Counted from the first letter of the stretch, positions 22,010 to 34,550 are shown. The stretch: 64,000 nt of DNA from Linanthus parryae (GCA_023055425.1 JALGPY010000010.1:15163363-15227362), one strand, 5' to 3'. The notes: generated by a model not told the origin, from the sequence alone. Translations and numbers: made by a program.

Positions 22010-23388
22010 TGTTCGAATAGATGCCCTAGAGGCAATCTTCTTTAGTATGAACATTATATTTTGGCTAGAATAATCGTTGTATTATTTATGGAGATATTTA
22101 AAATAATGAAGTACTTAGATTTCAATTGTTGTTTATCTTAAATATCCCTAGTCGTTTATATTGATTAATAGGACGATCAACTGTAGACTAGTATGTGGGT
22201 AGATTGATATGGAGATATTAAGCCTAGCACATGGGTATGCATTAGGGATATTGGCATACTAGATTTACCCACCACGAGAAGGCTACATTAATTATTTTAA
22301 CGTCACAAGTGCTTCTCGTTGTGACAATGGTATTGTGGTCCTTAGACTTGAAGTCACTAAATAGTCTAGTTGTGGAATATTGTATTTTGATACCGTCAAA
22401 CACTACCCGTAACTCGGTAGAAATAAAGGCATTTATCGGACATAATAGGAATCAAGCTTAGAATGGTAGTGATGTAGAGAGGATTTGTCCCTCCCACATA
22501 TGGGAGAAAATATCCACGACCACTCGAGGAGTAGTGCTTGTAGAATGTCTGGCCAGACTCAGATAAATCAATCTGGGACATTGATGTCATCTGCATGGAT
22601 AAGACTATTCCCAGGATCGAGAGATTTTGGATTGGATATACGAATTTGACTTGTATGTCTCGTATTCAATGCATATATGGAGATAAATGGATAATACAAT
22701 GCGGTAAAATTGGTCACAAGGTTTGTCGGATCACTGACTATTTATATTAGTAGGGTGGCGTAGATGTGTTGCTAGACACCGCTCTATGTTAGTGATTCTT
22801 ACTACCAACTAAGTAGAAACCTATGTGGTCACACACCATATGGATTAAATCGGAATTCGGGATTACTTAGTAGGACTAATTAAATAAAAGGATCAATATG
22901 CAATCACAAGCAAACTTAGTAGGACTAATTTGCAAAGTGGACTAACCCGTGTATGGAAAGGATTAGTGTTTGCAAAGTGGACTATCCCTAGATTATTTTC
23001 TCATAAGTATATTTCCACAATTGAGAGAGAACAAAGCAACGAGAGAGCAAGACAAGGAGGTTGAGACCCCCCCCCCACGTCCGCCCCTCCCTCGCCGTCG
23101 GCCTCGCGAGGCGCGACCCTCTTGGGTGTCCCGTTTGCGTGATCTTCTTCTTCCTCCTTCTACCGTTTCTAGTACAAAAGCGTGAGAAGGATCCGGAGCA
23201 ATCCTATGTGTGGGTATTCATAGAGACGTGGACGCTATTCTACGTAAAGTGATAAACTCAGACCAACAAGGTACACGATTCTAATATCCCTTACCATTGT
23301 TATGATGCTCGATCTGCGATTCACAGAGAGTCTTGAACGAATTCAAATTATTGTTTTTTCGCTGTGTAATTCGTATCAAAACCTTACA
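22010..23388 (+). repeat. 5' LTR of copia family A element
   Basis: It starts TGTTCGAATAGATGCC and ends AAAACCTTACA. It is 1379 bases against 1408 for the 3' LTR, and the two differ by several indels and many substitutions, so this is not a recent insertion. Confidence 0.92.
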
Positions 23389-23402
23389 GTGGTATCAGAG
23401 CC
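23389..23402 (+). other. Primer-binding site (initiator methionine tRNA type)
   Basis: GTGGTATCAGAGCC directly follows the 5' LTR. TGGTATCAGAGC is complementary to the 3' end of plant initiator tRNA-Met and is the usual copia priming site. Confidence 0.92.
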
Positions 23403-25004
23403 ACATGTCATAGCGCATAACTTGGTTTATGTGTTACTGTTTTGTCAGTTTTTTCACTATTTTTACACGTTTTAGTGAAAAACTGAAATTGACATAATGA
23501 TGCAAATTGAATATGATTCAATAGGGAATGAGCTAATTTGAATCGTCGTATAAAATTAGCGAAGTCCATTCACATATGATGTGCCTTTTGGTGATTTGAA
23601 ATCTAAGGGTTTGGGCACAATTTTAATGGAAAAAAGGTGTTTTTCTTCAAAATTGGAAATAGGCAAGCTTGGGAAGGAAGGAAGGAAGGAAAGAAACAAC
23701 CATAGGGTTTGACGCTAGAGCAGTCCGTCCCCTCCTTGCGCGCCAAGCATGACAGGGCCAAGGGCCGGCCCGGCCTAGCTAGCGGCTCGGCCGCATAGGG
23801 TAGGGCCGACTTGCCCAAGGCCTTTTGGTGGCCCGTTGTGGGTTCCGCCTTAGAGTTTGGTGAGCCCCTTGGACCATTTTGATCCTAGAAAATCCCAAAA
23901 TCAATTAAAATTGACCATGCGCGTTAAAATTGGATTTCAACTGTATTATGAGCTTTTGCATGGTGATTGGATGTGGCCTTATATGTGGATGTTGTTGATG
24001 TTTATTTTTGTTGTTTGGTTTTATTGTAATCAATGTCATTAATTAAGTTTTTCGGTCTGCGTGTCATCTTCTCCTTGAGGTCTCTCTATTTATTATAGGT
24101 GCTAGCTAGTATTAGATAGTTAGATGATAGTCAAGACATGGAGAAGAAGCTTAAAGAATTGAAGAAACCACAAGAAGACATTATTCCACAAGCTAAGGCG
24201 CATGGACTAAAGATGGAGGCACATGGATATGAGCTTGGTGTTTTTAGGGCTTATAGATATTCTCATTGACTTGGGAATATCTTAGTTTTAGGAGGCCACA
24301 TCCACATTTCGTTTATTTATTATTTTTGGTTATTTAATTTATTGTCTTGTTATTTATTTTTGGTGTATGGATGATGCATAGAAATTGTGACGAGATGATA
24401 ACTAAAAACCTCGAATATTTTATTTTGGGATTTCACAACCCAAATAAGTAGATCAGTTGGATCAACTAAACAATTAAAAATTAAAGGTAAAATTCATCAA
24501 ATTAAATATTGCGTTTTTACCTTCTCGTTACTTAACACTCGTCAAAACTATAATGTATTAAATTCGGGCTAATGAGATTTGATTCTTTATAGGATGACGC
24601 GATGACACAAGCAAGTAATGTGAAATTATTGAAGTAAGAGGTTGGACGCAATTAGGCTACTTCGATAGGATTGAAAGCCTAGATGCAAGAAAATTGGGAT
24701 TATCTATGGGGTAGTTAAATAAGGAGTTATTTGCCCAATTGAAGCAAGAGTTGCATAGGATGCAACTGGAAATTTTTCCTACCAAAATAACTAATTCTTG
24801 GGTGACTTGCCAAAGCAAGCTGAAGAGGAAGTGAAATATGGATCTTGCCCACTAGAAGATATATATGATATTTTCCGCATTAATAGAGAAGGTTATTAAT
24901 CCGAGAAAAATAGTGTGAGCTATGTTTAATAATCTAGCCATTATTAAATGTAGTCATTTGTTCACATACTAAAACTTCTATATTTCTCATTTTATAGAAT
25001 TCCA
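23403..25004 (+). other. Untranslated leader of the copia element
   Basis: About 1.6 kb between the primer-binding site and gag, with no credible gene. It includes a GGAA repeat near 23675-23692 and GC-rich sequence at 23730-23830. The length is unusual for copia elements of simple structure. Confidence 0.6.
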
Positions 25005-25800
25005 ATGGCAAACAACTCATCGAATTCATCACAATCCCTACAATCAGTCCTTGAAAAGGACAAGCTTTCAAGAAATAAGTTTTTGGACTGGTACAGAAAC
25101 TTGAGAATCGGTATCAAGCAAGAAAAGAAACTGTACATTCTAGAAGAGCAAGTTCCTGAAGGTCCAAAAAATAATACTCCTGCAGCCATAAAGGCATATC
25201 AGAAGATCGTTGACGATGCTAATGATGTGGCCTGCCTTACGCTTTGCACCATGATCCAAGCTTTAGAAGCAACATGAGGACATGGTTGCGTATGATATGA
25301 TTATACACTTGAAGCAGCTCTTCCAAGAGCAGGCTAGGCATGAGTGGTATGAAGTGTCCAAGGCATTGTTCAAGTGTGATCTGTTAGAGGGAAACCCAGT
25401 GGGGCCTCATGTACTGCACATGATTGGGTACTTGGAAAGTCTCAATCGTCTGGGATTTCTGGTTGTTCAAGAGCTGGCCACTGATCTCATCTTGCAATCG
25501 TTGCCTAATAGTTATGGACAATTCATTATGAACTATAACAGGAATGAGATCAGCAAGCCTCTACCATATTTTCTCAATATGTTGAGGACAGCTGAGTAAA
25601 GCATCAAAAAAGGGAAAAGGCAAGGCCATAATGATGGTTAGCAAAGGAAAGAGCAAGCGAGTTGCATCTACCTCCAAAGGAAAGAGCAAAAAAGTTGTGA
25701 AATCCAAGGAACCTGCTTTAAAGCCCTCTGGGGGCGTGACTAAGGGGGAGTGTAACTACTGTAGTCAGCCTGGACACTAGAAAGGAACTTCCCAAAATAT
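25005..25800 (+). pseudogene. copia family A gag, broken
   Basis: ATG at 25005 starts MANNSSNSSQ and continues with FLDWYRNLRI, a typical copia gag start (ML..NNF..W). The first frame stops at 25277. A second frame (25282-25599) continues the gag helices (LKQLFQEQARHEWYEVSKAL). A lysine-rich stretch and then ECNYCSQPGH follow, the CCHC zinc knuckle, where the codon after His is TAG (near 25780) and the last Cys is lost. The element's capsid protein would normally package its RNA. This copy cannot be made whole. Confidence 0.85.
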
Positions 25801-28706
25801 CTGGAAGATAAAAGGCTTGGAATAGTGATTCCACCACCACAAGGTATTTTTGTTATAGATGTCAATCTGTCTTTCTATTCATCTTGGGTATTGGATACTA
25901 GATGTGGATCTCACATTTTTCGAAATGTACAGGATCTAAAGAGAAGCAGATGATTGGCTAAAGGGGAGATAGTCTTCCGCGTGGGTAATGGAGCAAGAGT
26001 TGTTGCATTAACCGTAGGCATTTATGGGTTATCTTTACCTTCTAAACTTATCTTAGAATTAGACAATTGTTATTGTGTGCCTGTTATGAGAAGAAACATT
26101 ATTTCTATTTCTTGTTTGGACAAGACATGTTTTTCTATTAAAATAAAGGACATGTGTTGCTTCATTTATTTTGATGGTTTGCGTTATTGTAATGATTTAT
26201 TTTCTAATGGATTATATATCCTTGATCTAGATAACTACGTATATAATATTTATACCAAGAGGATTAAAACTAATAATTTAAATCCGACGTACTTATGGAA
26301 CTGTCGTTTAGGCCATATAAACGAGAAACACATTTCTAGATTCCATAAGGATGGATTACTAGACTCATTTGATTATGAATCATATGAGACATGTGCGTCT
26401 TGTTTATTAGGAAAAATGACAAAGTCCCCTTTCAATAAGATAGGTGAGAGGACTAGTGAGAAATTGGCTCTCGTGCATACTGATGTAAGTGAGCCATGTG
26501 CCACGCCAATCAGAGGTGGTTATCTTTATTTCATTACATTTACTGATGATTTCAGTAGATATGGATTTGTATACCTTAGGAAGGCAAAATTTGAATTCTT
26601 TGAAAAGTTCAAAGAATTCAAGAACAAATTAGAGAAGCAACTTGGCAAAAGTATTAAGCCCCTACGATTGGATTGTGGAGTAGAACACTTAAGCCAAGAG
26701 TTTGAGGATTATCTTAGAGAGTGTGGGATCTTGTCCCAACTCACTCCACGCAGAACAACATTGTGGAATGGCATGTCCTAGAGGAGGAATCGAACTCCGT
26801 TGGACATGGTTCGATCTACGATGTGTCAAATTGATCTTCCATTATCATTTTGGGGGCACGCTCTATCATGTGCAGCTTTCAGCCTTAACTGTGTTCCATC
26901 CAAATCTTTCATGAAGACTCCATATGAGATATGGACTTGGAGGTGTCCCACATTGTCTTTTATGAGGATTTGGGGCTGGGATGTCTATGTAAAATTTTTA
27001 CAAATAGACAAGCACGGACCCAAGTCGGATAAGTGTAAGTTTGTGGGATACCCTAAGGAAACGAAGGGATATTATTTCTACAGTCCAGCCGAGAACAAAG
27101 TGTTTGTTGCCCGGACGGGCGTGTTTCTAGAAAGATAATTTGTCTCTAAAGAAACCAAGGGGAGGACTTTAGAACTTTAAGAAATTCAAGAACCACAAAA
27201 AAGTGATCTAGAATGGAACATGATCAGGAACCATAAGTTGTTGTGGAGCAACCTGTTCAAGAAACATAAGAACTTCGTAGATCTAGTAGGGTGACTCACT
27301 AATCATAGATGATGAGCCTACTACCTATGGAGAGACCATGAAAGCGACGAGCTCTCAAAAGTGGCTTGAGGCCATGAGATCCGAAATGAAATCCATGTAT
27401 ACCAACAAAGTATGGACTTTGATGGAACCACCCCAGGGGGCTCAGCCAATAGGGTGCAAGTGGGTCTTCAAGAAGAAAACCGACATAGATGGCAAAGTGA
27501 TTGCCTATAAGGGCCGATTGGTGGCAAAGTGATTCAGACAGATTCATGGTATTGACTATGATGAAACCTTTTCCCCAGTCGCAATGACCAGAGCATGCCC
27601 ATAAAGTATGGAAATTAAAGCGATCCATTTATGGATTGAAGCAAGCTTCTAGGAGTTGGAATCGACGTTTTGATGATGGAGTCAAAGAGTTTGGCTTCAT
27701 CAAGAGCAAAGATGAATCTTGTGTTTAGAAGAAGGTTAGTGGGAGCTCTGTTGTGTTTCTGGTCTTGTATGTGAATGACATACTACTCATTGGAAACAAC
27801 ATTCCTACCTTGAAATCTGTTAAAGATTGGCTAGGAAAGTGTTTCTCAATGAAGGACTTAGGGGATGCAGCTTATATACATGGTATCAAGATCTATAGGG
27901 ATAGATCGTGGAAGCTGCTTGGTCTAAGACAAAGTCATATATAGACAAGGTGTTGAAACGGTTCAACATGCAAGCCTCCAAGAAAGGATTATTTCCCATG
28001 TTGCATGGAGTCACCCTTTCAAAGGCTGAATGTCCCTCCAATGAGATAGTGAAGGACCGCATGAGTAGGCCATATGGTCCATCATATACGGCATGTTATA
28101 TAGATGTGTCAAACGCGTTGAGTATGGCAAGAAGATATCAGTCCAATCCGGGTGAGAGTCACTGGATAGCTGTCAAAAACATCCTTAACTACTTGAGAAG
28201 ATATGAGTATGCGTTTTTGAGATATGGAGGGGAGGAAGAGCTGCGTGTAAGGGGTTACACTGACGCAAGCTTCCAAACCGACATAGATGATTTGCCTGAA
28301 TGGAGGAGTTGTGAGCTGGTAAAGTTCCGGTCAAGGAACGGTTGTTGATTCTACAACTGAGGCTGATTACATTGCTGCGAATGGCACATAAAAGGAGGTT
28401 GTTTGGATTAGGAAGTATTTACTGAGCTTGGTGTGGTTCCTAGCATTCTGGATTCGGTTGAGTTGTATTGTGAAACCACTGGGGCGATCGCACAATCCAA
28501 GGAATCCAGGTAACACCAGGAATCCAAGCACGTACTCCGGAAGTTCCATCTTATTCGTGAAATAATCAATAGAGGAGATGTGAATATATGCAAGACTCCT
28601 AAAAATGAGAATCTGTTAGATCCACTTACAAAGCCGCTTGTTCAGTGCAAGCATGAAGGGCACACTAGATCTTTCGGCATACGAGATGCACGGGATTGGC
28701 TCTAGT
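25801..28706 (+). pseudogene. copia family A pol, broken
   Basis: Protease: the active triplet is DTR instead of DTG (LDTRCGSH, near 25894). Integrase: a zinc-binding HHCC region (WNCRLGHINEKH, then CASCLLGK) and core (LVHTDVSEP, FTDDFSRYGF) at 25954-26781, then a frameshift, then the C-terminal part (26800-27138, KGYYFYSPAENKVFVAR). Reverse transcriptase: the first piece is at 27338-27532 (CKWVFKKK), followed by a stop and DYDETFSPVA. The block with the first catalytic Asp (usually DVKTAFLNG) is deleted near 27590, and the YVDD box reads YVND (27768). RNase H: RGYTDASFQTD, then STTEADYIAA with frame changes, and an ending near 28700. It cannot support its own transposition. Confidence 0.88.
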
Positions 28707-28719
28707 GCAAGTGGGAGAC
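28707..28719 (+). other. Polypurine tract of copia family A element
   Basis: GCAAGTGGGAGAC lies directly before the 3' LTR; AAGTGGGAGA is the plus-strand primer tract found in many plant copia elements. Confidence 0.85.
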
Positions 28720-30127
28720 TGTTGGAATAGATGCCTTAGACGAAATCTTATTTAGTATGGACATTATATTTTGGCTAGAATAATCGTTGTATTATTTATG
28801 GAGATATTTAATATAATGCAGTACATAGATTACAATTGTTGTTTATCTTAAATATCCCTAGTCGTTTATATTGATTAATAGAACGATCGAATATAGATTA
28901 CTATGTGGGTAGATTGATATGGAGATATCAACTCTAACACATGGGTATGTATTTTTATGATAATGGCCTACTGGATTGACCACCACGAGAAGGCTACATT
29001 AATTATGTTAACGTCACAAGTGCTTCTCGTTGTGAAATTGGTATTGTGGTCCTTAGACCTGAAGTCACTAGATACTCTAGTTGTGGGATATTGTGTTTTG
29101 ATGTCGTTAAACACTACACCAGGGCTGGTTAGCAATAAAGGCATTTATCGGACATGATAGGAAACAAGCTTAGAGATGGTAGTGATGTAGAGAGGATTTT
29201 TTCCTCCCACATAAGGGAGCAAATATCAACGACCACTCGAGGGGTAGTGCTTATAGAATGTCTGGCCAGACTCAGATAAATCAATATGGTATATTGATGT
29301 AATCTGCATGGATAAGAGTATTTCCAGGATCGAGAAACTGTGGATTGGATTTACGAGTGTGACTTGTATGTCTCGTGTTCGAACCGGATATGGAGACAAA
29401 TAGATAATAAAATGCGGTAACATTGGGCACAACGTTTGTCGGATCACTGACTATTTCTATTAGTTGGGTGGCGTAGATGTGTTGCTAGACATCGCTCTAT
29501 GTTAGTAATTTTTACTACCAACTAAGTAGAAACCTATGGGGTCACAGACTATATGGATTAAGACAAACTTTGGGATGAATTAGAAGGACTAATTAAATAG
29601 AAGGATCAATACACAACCATGAACAAAGTTTGTAGGACTAATTTTCAAAGTGGACTAATCCGTGTATGGACATGATTAGTGTTGAGGCGAACATGTAGTT
29701 AATAAGGAGTTATTAACTATACAAGGGCACTCCTAGATTATTTTCCATAAGTGTGTTTTCAAAATTGAGAGAGAACAAAGCAAGGAGAGAGCAAGACAAG
29801 GAGTCCGAGACCCCCCTGTCCGCCCCTCCCTCGTCGTCGGTCTCGTGAGGCTCAACGGTCTTGGGTGTCCCGTTTGCGTGATCTTCTTCGTCCTCCTTCT
29901 TCCTTTGCTAGCACAAAGGTGTGAGAAGGATTTGGAGCAATCGTAGGTGTGGATATTCATAGAGACGTGGACGCTAGTCTACGTAAAGTGATAAACTCAG
30001 ACAAACAAGGTACACGATTCTAATTTCCCTTACCATCGTTATATTGCTAGATCTGCGATTCATGGAGGGTCTTGAACGGAAACCAATTATTGTTTTTCCG
30101 CTGTGCAATCTGTATCAAAACCCTACA
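28720..30127 (+). repeat. 3' LTR of copia family A element
   Basis: It starts TGTTGGAATAGATGCC and ends ATCAAAACCCTACA (1408 bases), followed by ACATA. It carries a pyrimidine-rich block near 29815-29840 and the CGCTGTGCAATCTG sequence just before the end, shared by all family members here. Confidence 0.92.
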
Positions 30128-30132
30128 ACATA

Positions 30133-30795
30133 TACAACGCGGTAACATTGGGCACAAGGTTTGTCGGATCACTGACTATTTATATTAGTTGGGTAGCATT
30201 GATGTGTTGCTAGACAACGCTCAATGTTTGTAATTGTTACTGCCAACTTAATAGAAACCTACAGGGTCGCACTCCAAAAGGATTAAACTGGATATTGATG
30301 TTTATTGTATGACTAATTAACAATTATATGGATCAAGGATTAGAACGCTACCACATGAAAAGTTAATTGGACTAAGTTGCAAAGTGGACTAATTCGTGTA
30401 TAAAAGGGGATTCCTAGCTCTATTATTTCACAAGATTTGCCATGGAGTAAAATAACAGAAAAAGGAGAGAACACCCAGGATGTTCCGACCCTACCTGTCG
30501 GCCTATACCCGTCATTGACCAAGGCTTCGTCCTCGTTGCTCCATTTTGTGTGATTGCTTGATCTATTCTTCGACGTTTCTAGCACTAGGCGTGGAGAAGA
30601 TTCCAATTCTCAATCCTAAGGTGTGGATATCATAGAGACGAGGACGCTTTTCTTCGTTGTGATCACACAAACTTACAAGGTACACAATATCTCTTTTTTA
30701 TCAAGTTATGATGGCTTAACCTGCGATTTGTGGAGGGATTTGACAAGGAAATTATTATTGTATTTCCGCTGTGCATCCCGCATCAAAACCCTACA
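30133..30795 (+). mobile_element. Outer copia family A LTR, 3' half
   Basis: It resumes with TACAACGCGGTAACATTGGG, exactly where the 5' half stopped, and ends GCATCAAAACCCTACA. It is more diverged from other copies than they are from one another, consistent with an older insertion. The outer flanks (GTCAA at 21336-21340, TTGAA at 30796-30800) do not form a good duplication. Confidence 0.85.
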
Positions 30796-31236
30796 TTGAA
30801 GAACACTAAGAACATGATGAACATAATAATAAACACAAAATGGGTTGTATTTTTCCACAATTCGTACCTTGTAAGGTAAAATAGTCACAAAAATGTCAAA
30901 TTGCACCCCCTATTAACTGAATGTAACAAAAGGGTGGTATTGGTCCACCATCCATCCACTGACAGGGGGTATCTATCTCTGACAGGGGACCATATGGTAT
31001 TTAACCATAGTGCATGGGAATATATGTATTTTAGCGATAATGGAGGGGTGGAAATTATCATTTACCCTTAATAAATTAGTGTATGCATATTTGAATTTGT
31101 GATGAAGCCAAAGGTTATTCATCCCCTCTCCCCTATTTTTGATATTTGGGACAATTTTTAACCCATTCAAAATCTTTCAAGATGAGGTTAACTCTCCTTT
31201 TTTACTATTGCTAAAAAATAAGAAGATATTGCTATC

Positions 31237-32527
31237 TGAAAGTGTGAGTGTGCAAGTGGTAATGCAGCTAAGATACTCTAGAAGGGGGGGGGGGGTGAAT
31301 AGAGTATGCCAACTTTTTGCAAAACTTGCTAAGAAGATAGAATCTTGTGACAGCTAGTGTAGTTCAAGGCCTTGAAAACAAGTTCAAGCCATTGAAATGA
31401 AATACATTTTGAAATAGATCAGTCAAGTCTTTTTCAAGGCCTTGAAAAGAGTTTCAAACCCTTGAAAACAGACAAGTACGAATGCTGTAAAAACTGAGTA
31501 AGTAAAGAAACTTTAAATGCAAGAGACAAGTGATTTATAGAGTTCAGTTCACTTGGACCTAATATCTACCTCAGGGATCTGATCCCTGCAGGATTTTCAA
31601 CACAATTATTATTAATCAAAAGCTAAGCCCTAGATCTCAAGCACAGAGAGATGCATTACTCTGTTACAACTTGTGGTTTTCCCTAACCTATCTAGTACCT
31701 GCTCTAGCTAACTGATTAACCAAGAATTCTCTATTGTTCACCTTGAAAAATCCTCGAGAATAAAGATAGAAATATTACATAAATGATCTACCAATAAAGT
31801 ACAATACAGAAGAACACTTAGAGTGTAGAAACTGCAGTGAAGTATGCAGTGATCTTTTGTGAAATGGATTGTGAGAATGATGAACTTCTTTGATGCTTGT
31901 CAATCCAGAACTTTTCTCTCTTTTTTCCCGTTGAGTATTGTGTCTTGTTACTTCAGAATGTAGCTCTATTTAAACTTCAAACAGCTCTTCAAATCTTCCC
32001 AGATTTTCAGCAACAAATCTTCTATTTTGTAGCAACAGACTTTGACTCTTTGACAATATTCTCCAACGGTTAAGTGATCACAATCTCCAGAGATAATGTC
32101 GTGATCTTGTATTTGAATAGGTTGAGAAGCTGTCAAGCCATTCAGATCAAACACAGAATCATCTTCTCAATTATTTCCTTCCCTGCAAAAGTCAGTTTAG
32201 GAAATAATCTCTGCAAACTAGGAAATAAAATTCCCTGCAAAATCATAGTCAAACAGATGATATTTTATGTTCAGGCATGTTAGAATAATTTTTCTTTCAT
32301 CATCAAATAACATTAAATCAAAAATATGAAGGAGGGATATGAAATCAGCTTAGAAGAGTTCACAGAAAACTCCCCCTGAGAATGTTCATGTAGGTTAAAC
32401 AGTTTCAAGGCTTTGAATCCAGTTTCAAGGCCTTGAAGCCTGTGATAACTGATTCAAGGCTTTGAAAGATGATTCAAGGCCTTGAAATAGTTAAACTATT
32501 TCAAGCCTTGCACAACCTGGTCTTACA
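31237..32527 (-). repeat. 3' LTR of Sirevirus-type element
   Basis: 1291 bases, on the plus strand TGAAAGTGTGAGTGTG ... CTGGTCTTACA. It holds eight palindrome-type motifs in 20-base-spaced doublets at 31363/31383, 31433/31453, 32404/32424 and 32453/32473. Over about the first 145 bases it differs from the other LTR at roughly ten positions, so insertion is not recent. Confidence 0.92.
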
Positions 32528-32541
32528 ATATCCCCCTTGAT
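32528..32541 (-). other. Polypurine tract of Sirevirus-type element
   Basis: On the minus strand the sequence is TCAAGGGGGATAT directly before the 3' LTR, a typical plus-strand priming tract. Confidence 0.85.
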
Positions 32542-32835
32542 GAAAGACAAAACCAAATTTTGTTTGATCGTTAGTCTCTGCAAAAAATACTGATTAGTTC
32601 ACAGTTCATAATAACACAGTAATTCTAAAAAGTTCCAACTTATTCAATTCAGCAATAAAAAGTTCAGCAGATAATCCCTAAACATAAAAACATAAGAAAC
32701 CTAGAATTTTCTCCTCCTTTTTCACTTTCATCAAAAAGATAGAGAAGATATTGGATCAAGTGTCTGGAAAATTTTGAAAAGAAAACTTAAAAACTTAAAG
32801 AAAAAGAGAGAGTGGGGAAGTAAGAGTAGGCAAGA

Positions 32836-34550
32836 TTAAGGGTTTGTGTCTTCATTTCCATCTTGATCTCCCTCTTCTTCATCACTGTCTTCAACATCAG
32901 TCTTATCCTTTTCTTCATGTTCATCTTCATCCTCACTAGCAACGGTCACTTCTTCAGTCTTGTCCTTTGTAGCAGCCTTTGGAGATTTCTTCTTTTTCTT
33001 CAGAGTAATCAGCAGATCATCTGAGTCAGGAATGTTGACTTCATCTCCTTCCTAAGCAGCTTGTTCCACCACTTGCTTTCCCTTATCTTTGACTGGAGCA
33101 ACCTCTTCCTGGTTTGAATGTTCACTAGGAAGATTCTTGTCAGAGTCACCCTTATTTGTACCTTCTTCATCCTCAGGAACATCAAGCAAAGTCATGCTCC
33201 CGAAGATTCTTTCCACCATATACTTCACTTGAACCATATCAGTTTCAAGTCCATAAACAGTTTCTTTGATCTCTTCCAAATCCAACTCCAAACCATCAAG
33301 TCTCTGATTGTCTGTAGGCTGAGAAGTCTGACTTGAAGTGGGAGTCAAGGTCTTGGGCTCAAGAAACTTCTTTGCACCCAGTTCTTCTTTAGTCAAATCT
33401 GAGTACAACTTCCAAATCTTTTCTTTAGTCTTCACCACTCCAATGTTCTCAAAGGCCTTCTCATTAAGCATTCCCATGCTAGAAGTGACTGATTCCTCTC
33501 CACCAGTTGGAATCTCGAAGTGTTCAAAGAAAAATGTGAGCATATTTGCATAGGACAGAGGATGTTTCCTTTGATTGGTATGGCTAAAGAGCATATGTTC
33601 AATCACTGAATTTGGAAGATCAATCTCATAGCCATGCATGATCAGATACATGATATGCAACATTCTCTCAGTCACCAACTCTCTAGAGTGCTCTCTGGGA
33701 AAGATACACCTTACCAAAATAGTGTGAAGAACTTTGGCTTCAACATTTAACACAGAGTGTGTTAATTGTTTAGCTGAGGTGCAGTGTTTGGTATGTAGAA
33801 CTCTTTTCTGGCTAGTTTCAGTATTTCTGTCTTTGGTGGGTGATTGCTTGTTTCATACCTCTTGGGACACCCTAGCACATTGGAAAACTCAGAGTGGTCC
33901 AATTCAACCTGTATTCCATCAACTCTAGACAGAATTACCAAGTGTGCTAATCTCTTAACTTGTTTCATGTTCAGATAGAAGATTCTGGCGAGTCTTGGGC
34001 AGGCTAACTCTTTAGGGTTCAGCATAAACCACAGAGATGCACTTAAGATTCATGTGTTCTACCATATGCGTATTGATCACACTACAAAAAGCAATAGATC
34101 TGAAAGCAAAAGCATCTAACCACTGAACTTTGGAGGTGTTTGAGACAAACCAAGTTTCATCAGGGTTTGAGGTCTTTGAGTAGATTTGCAGAGCCTTCTC
34201 CATATGATCTCTGGTTGTTCTTCTGTTACCTTCCCTTTCCCTTTTTTAGCTTGAGTTGCCTTCTTCTTTTTCTTCAACTTCTTGGGGCTAGAGATCTCAG
34301 CTTCAGGTTGCTTCTCTGCAGCAGCTTTCTCTTTCTTCTTCTTCTTCTTTTCTGAGGAGGGATTTGCACCCTTCCTGACTTTCTTATTGGGTGGAGGAAG
34401 CTCAGTAACTGCCTCTGCACTAAGAGTTCTAGAGCTAGAGTATCCACTTATCTCTTGAACCTCTTCCACTGTTGTCTTTCTCTTTTGCTCTGAACTAGGT
34501 TTTGATCCTCCAACCATCTTGTTTCTGTCTGAAGCTCTCCTTGCTCTCAT
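32836..34550 (-). pseudogene. Extra 3' ORF of Sirevirus-type element (so-called envelope-like / plant transposon protein)
   Basis: Downstream of pol and in the same orientation. The N-terminal part (34550-34116) is highly charged, with several lysine clusters. A conserved middle follows in other frames (WFVSNTSKVQWLDAFAFRS, LACPRLARIFYLNMKQ, then HSEFSNVLGCPKRY). A longer frame (33753-33052) has LVRCIFPREHSRELVTERML and a heptad-rich coiled-coil segment (LDGLELDLEEIKETVYGLE). After one in-frame TAG (33052-33054) the frame continues as a Lys cluster and a strongly acidic tail to TAA at 32836. Such ORFs occur in Sireviruses and have been called envelope-like; their role is unproven and I see no convincing signal peptide or membrane segment. 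Frameshifts and at least one stop break it. Confidence 0.75.

Larger units (their letters stand above)
22010..30127 (+). mobile_element. Ty1/copia retrotransposon, family A, inactivated
   Basis: An 8118-base element with LTRs at 22010-23388 and 28720-30127, a primer-binding site at 23389-23402, a polypurine tract before the 3' LTR, and gag, protease, integrase, reverse transcriptase and RNase H in copia order on the plus strand. A perfect 5-base duplication ACATA (22005-22009, 30128-30132) bounds it, and it sits within an older LTR of the same family. Every coding domain is damaged by stops, frameshifts or deletion. Three solo LTRs of the family occur elsewhere in the window. Confidence 0.93.
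19341..31066. mobile_element. Terminal-inverted-repeat element filled with later insertions
   Basis: The left end (GGTAAAAGACATTTTTCACC, CTCTATTATGGCTAAAA, then TTTTGGTCCCCTGTCAG) is matched, inverted and diverged, at the right end (CTGACAGGGGACCATATGG ... TTTAGCGATAATGGAGGGGTGG ... TTTACC). The matched arms are about 90 bases. They bracket GC-richer unique DNA, a hAT-type element, an old copia LTR and a whole copia element. Without the insertions the element would be about 1.5-2.5 kb. No clear target duplication was found (flanks TTATAAATA and CTTAATAAA), so the superfamily is uncertain; Mutator-like is likely from the long diverged arms. Confidence 0.6.

Noticed and set aside
22970..23252. 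Plus-strand frames rich in Arg/Pro in the copia LTR
   Set aside because: They lie inside the 5' LTR, overlap each other and come from its pyrimidine-rich block. The other LTR copies do not keep the frames.
19332..31075. 9-base target duplication for the large inverted-repeat element
   Set aside because: The flanks TTATAAATA and CTTAATAAA do not match base for base, and the similarity is expected from AT-rich composition.
31363..32486. CRISPR-like reading of the 14-base motif doublets
   Set aside because: The spacing between starts is 20 bases, leaving about 6 bases between units. They are LTR sequences bounded by a target duplication and repeated in the coding region.
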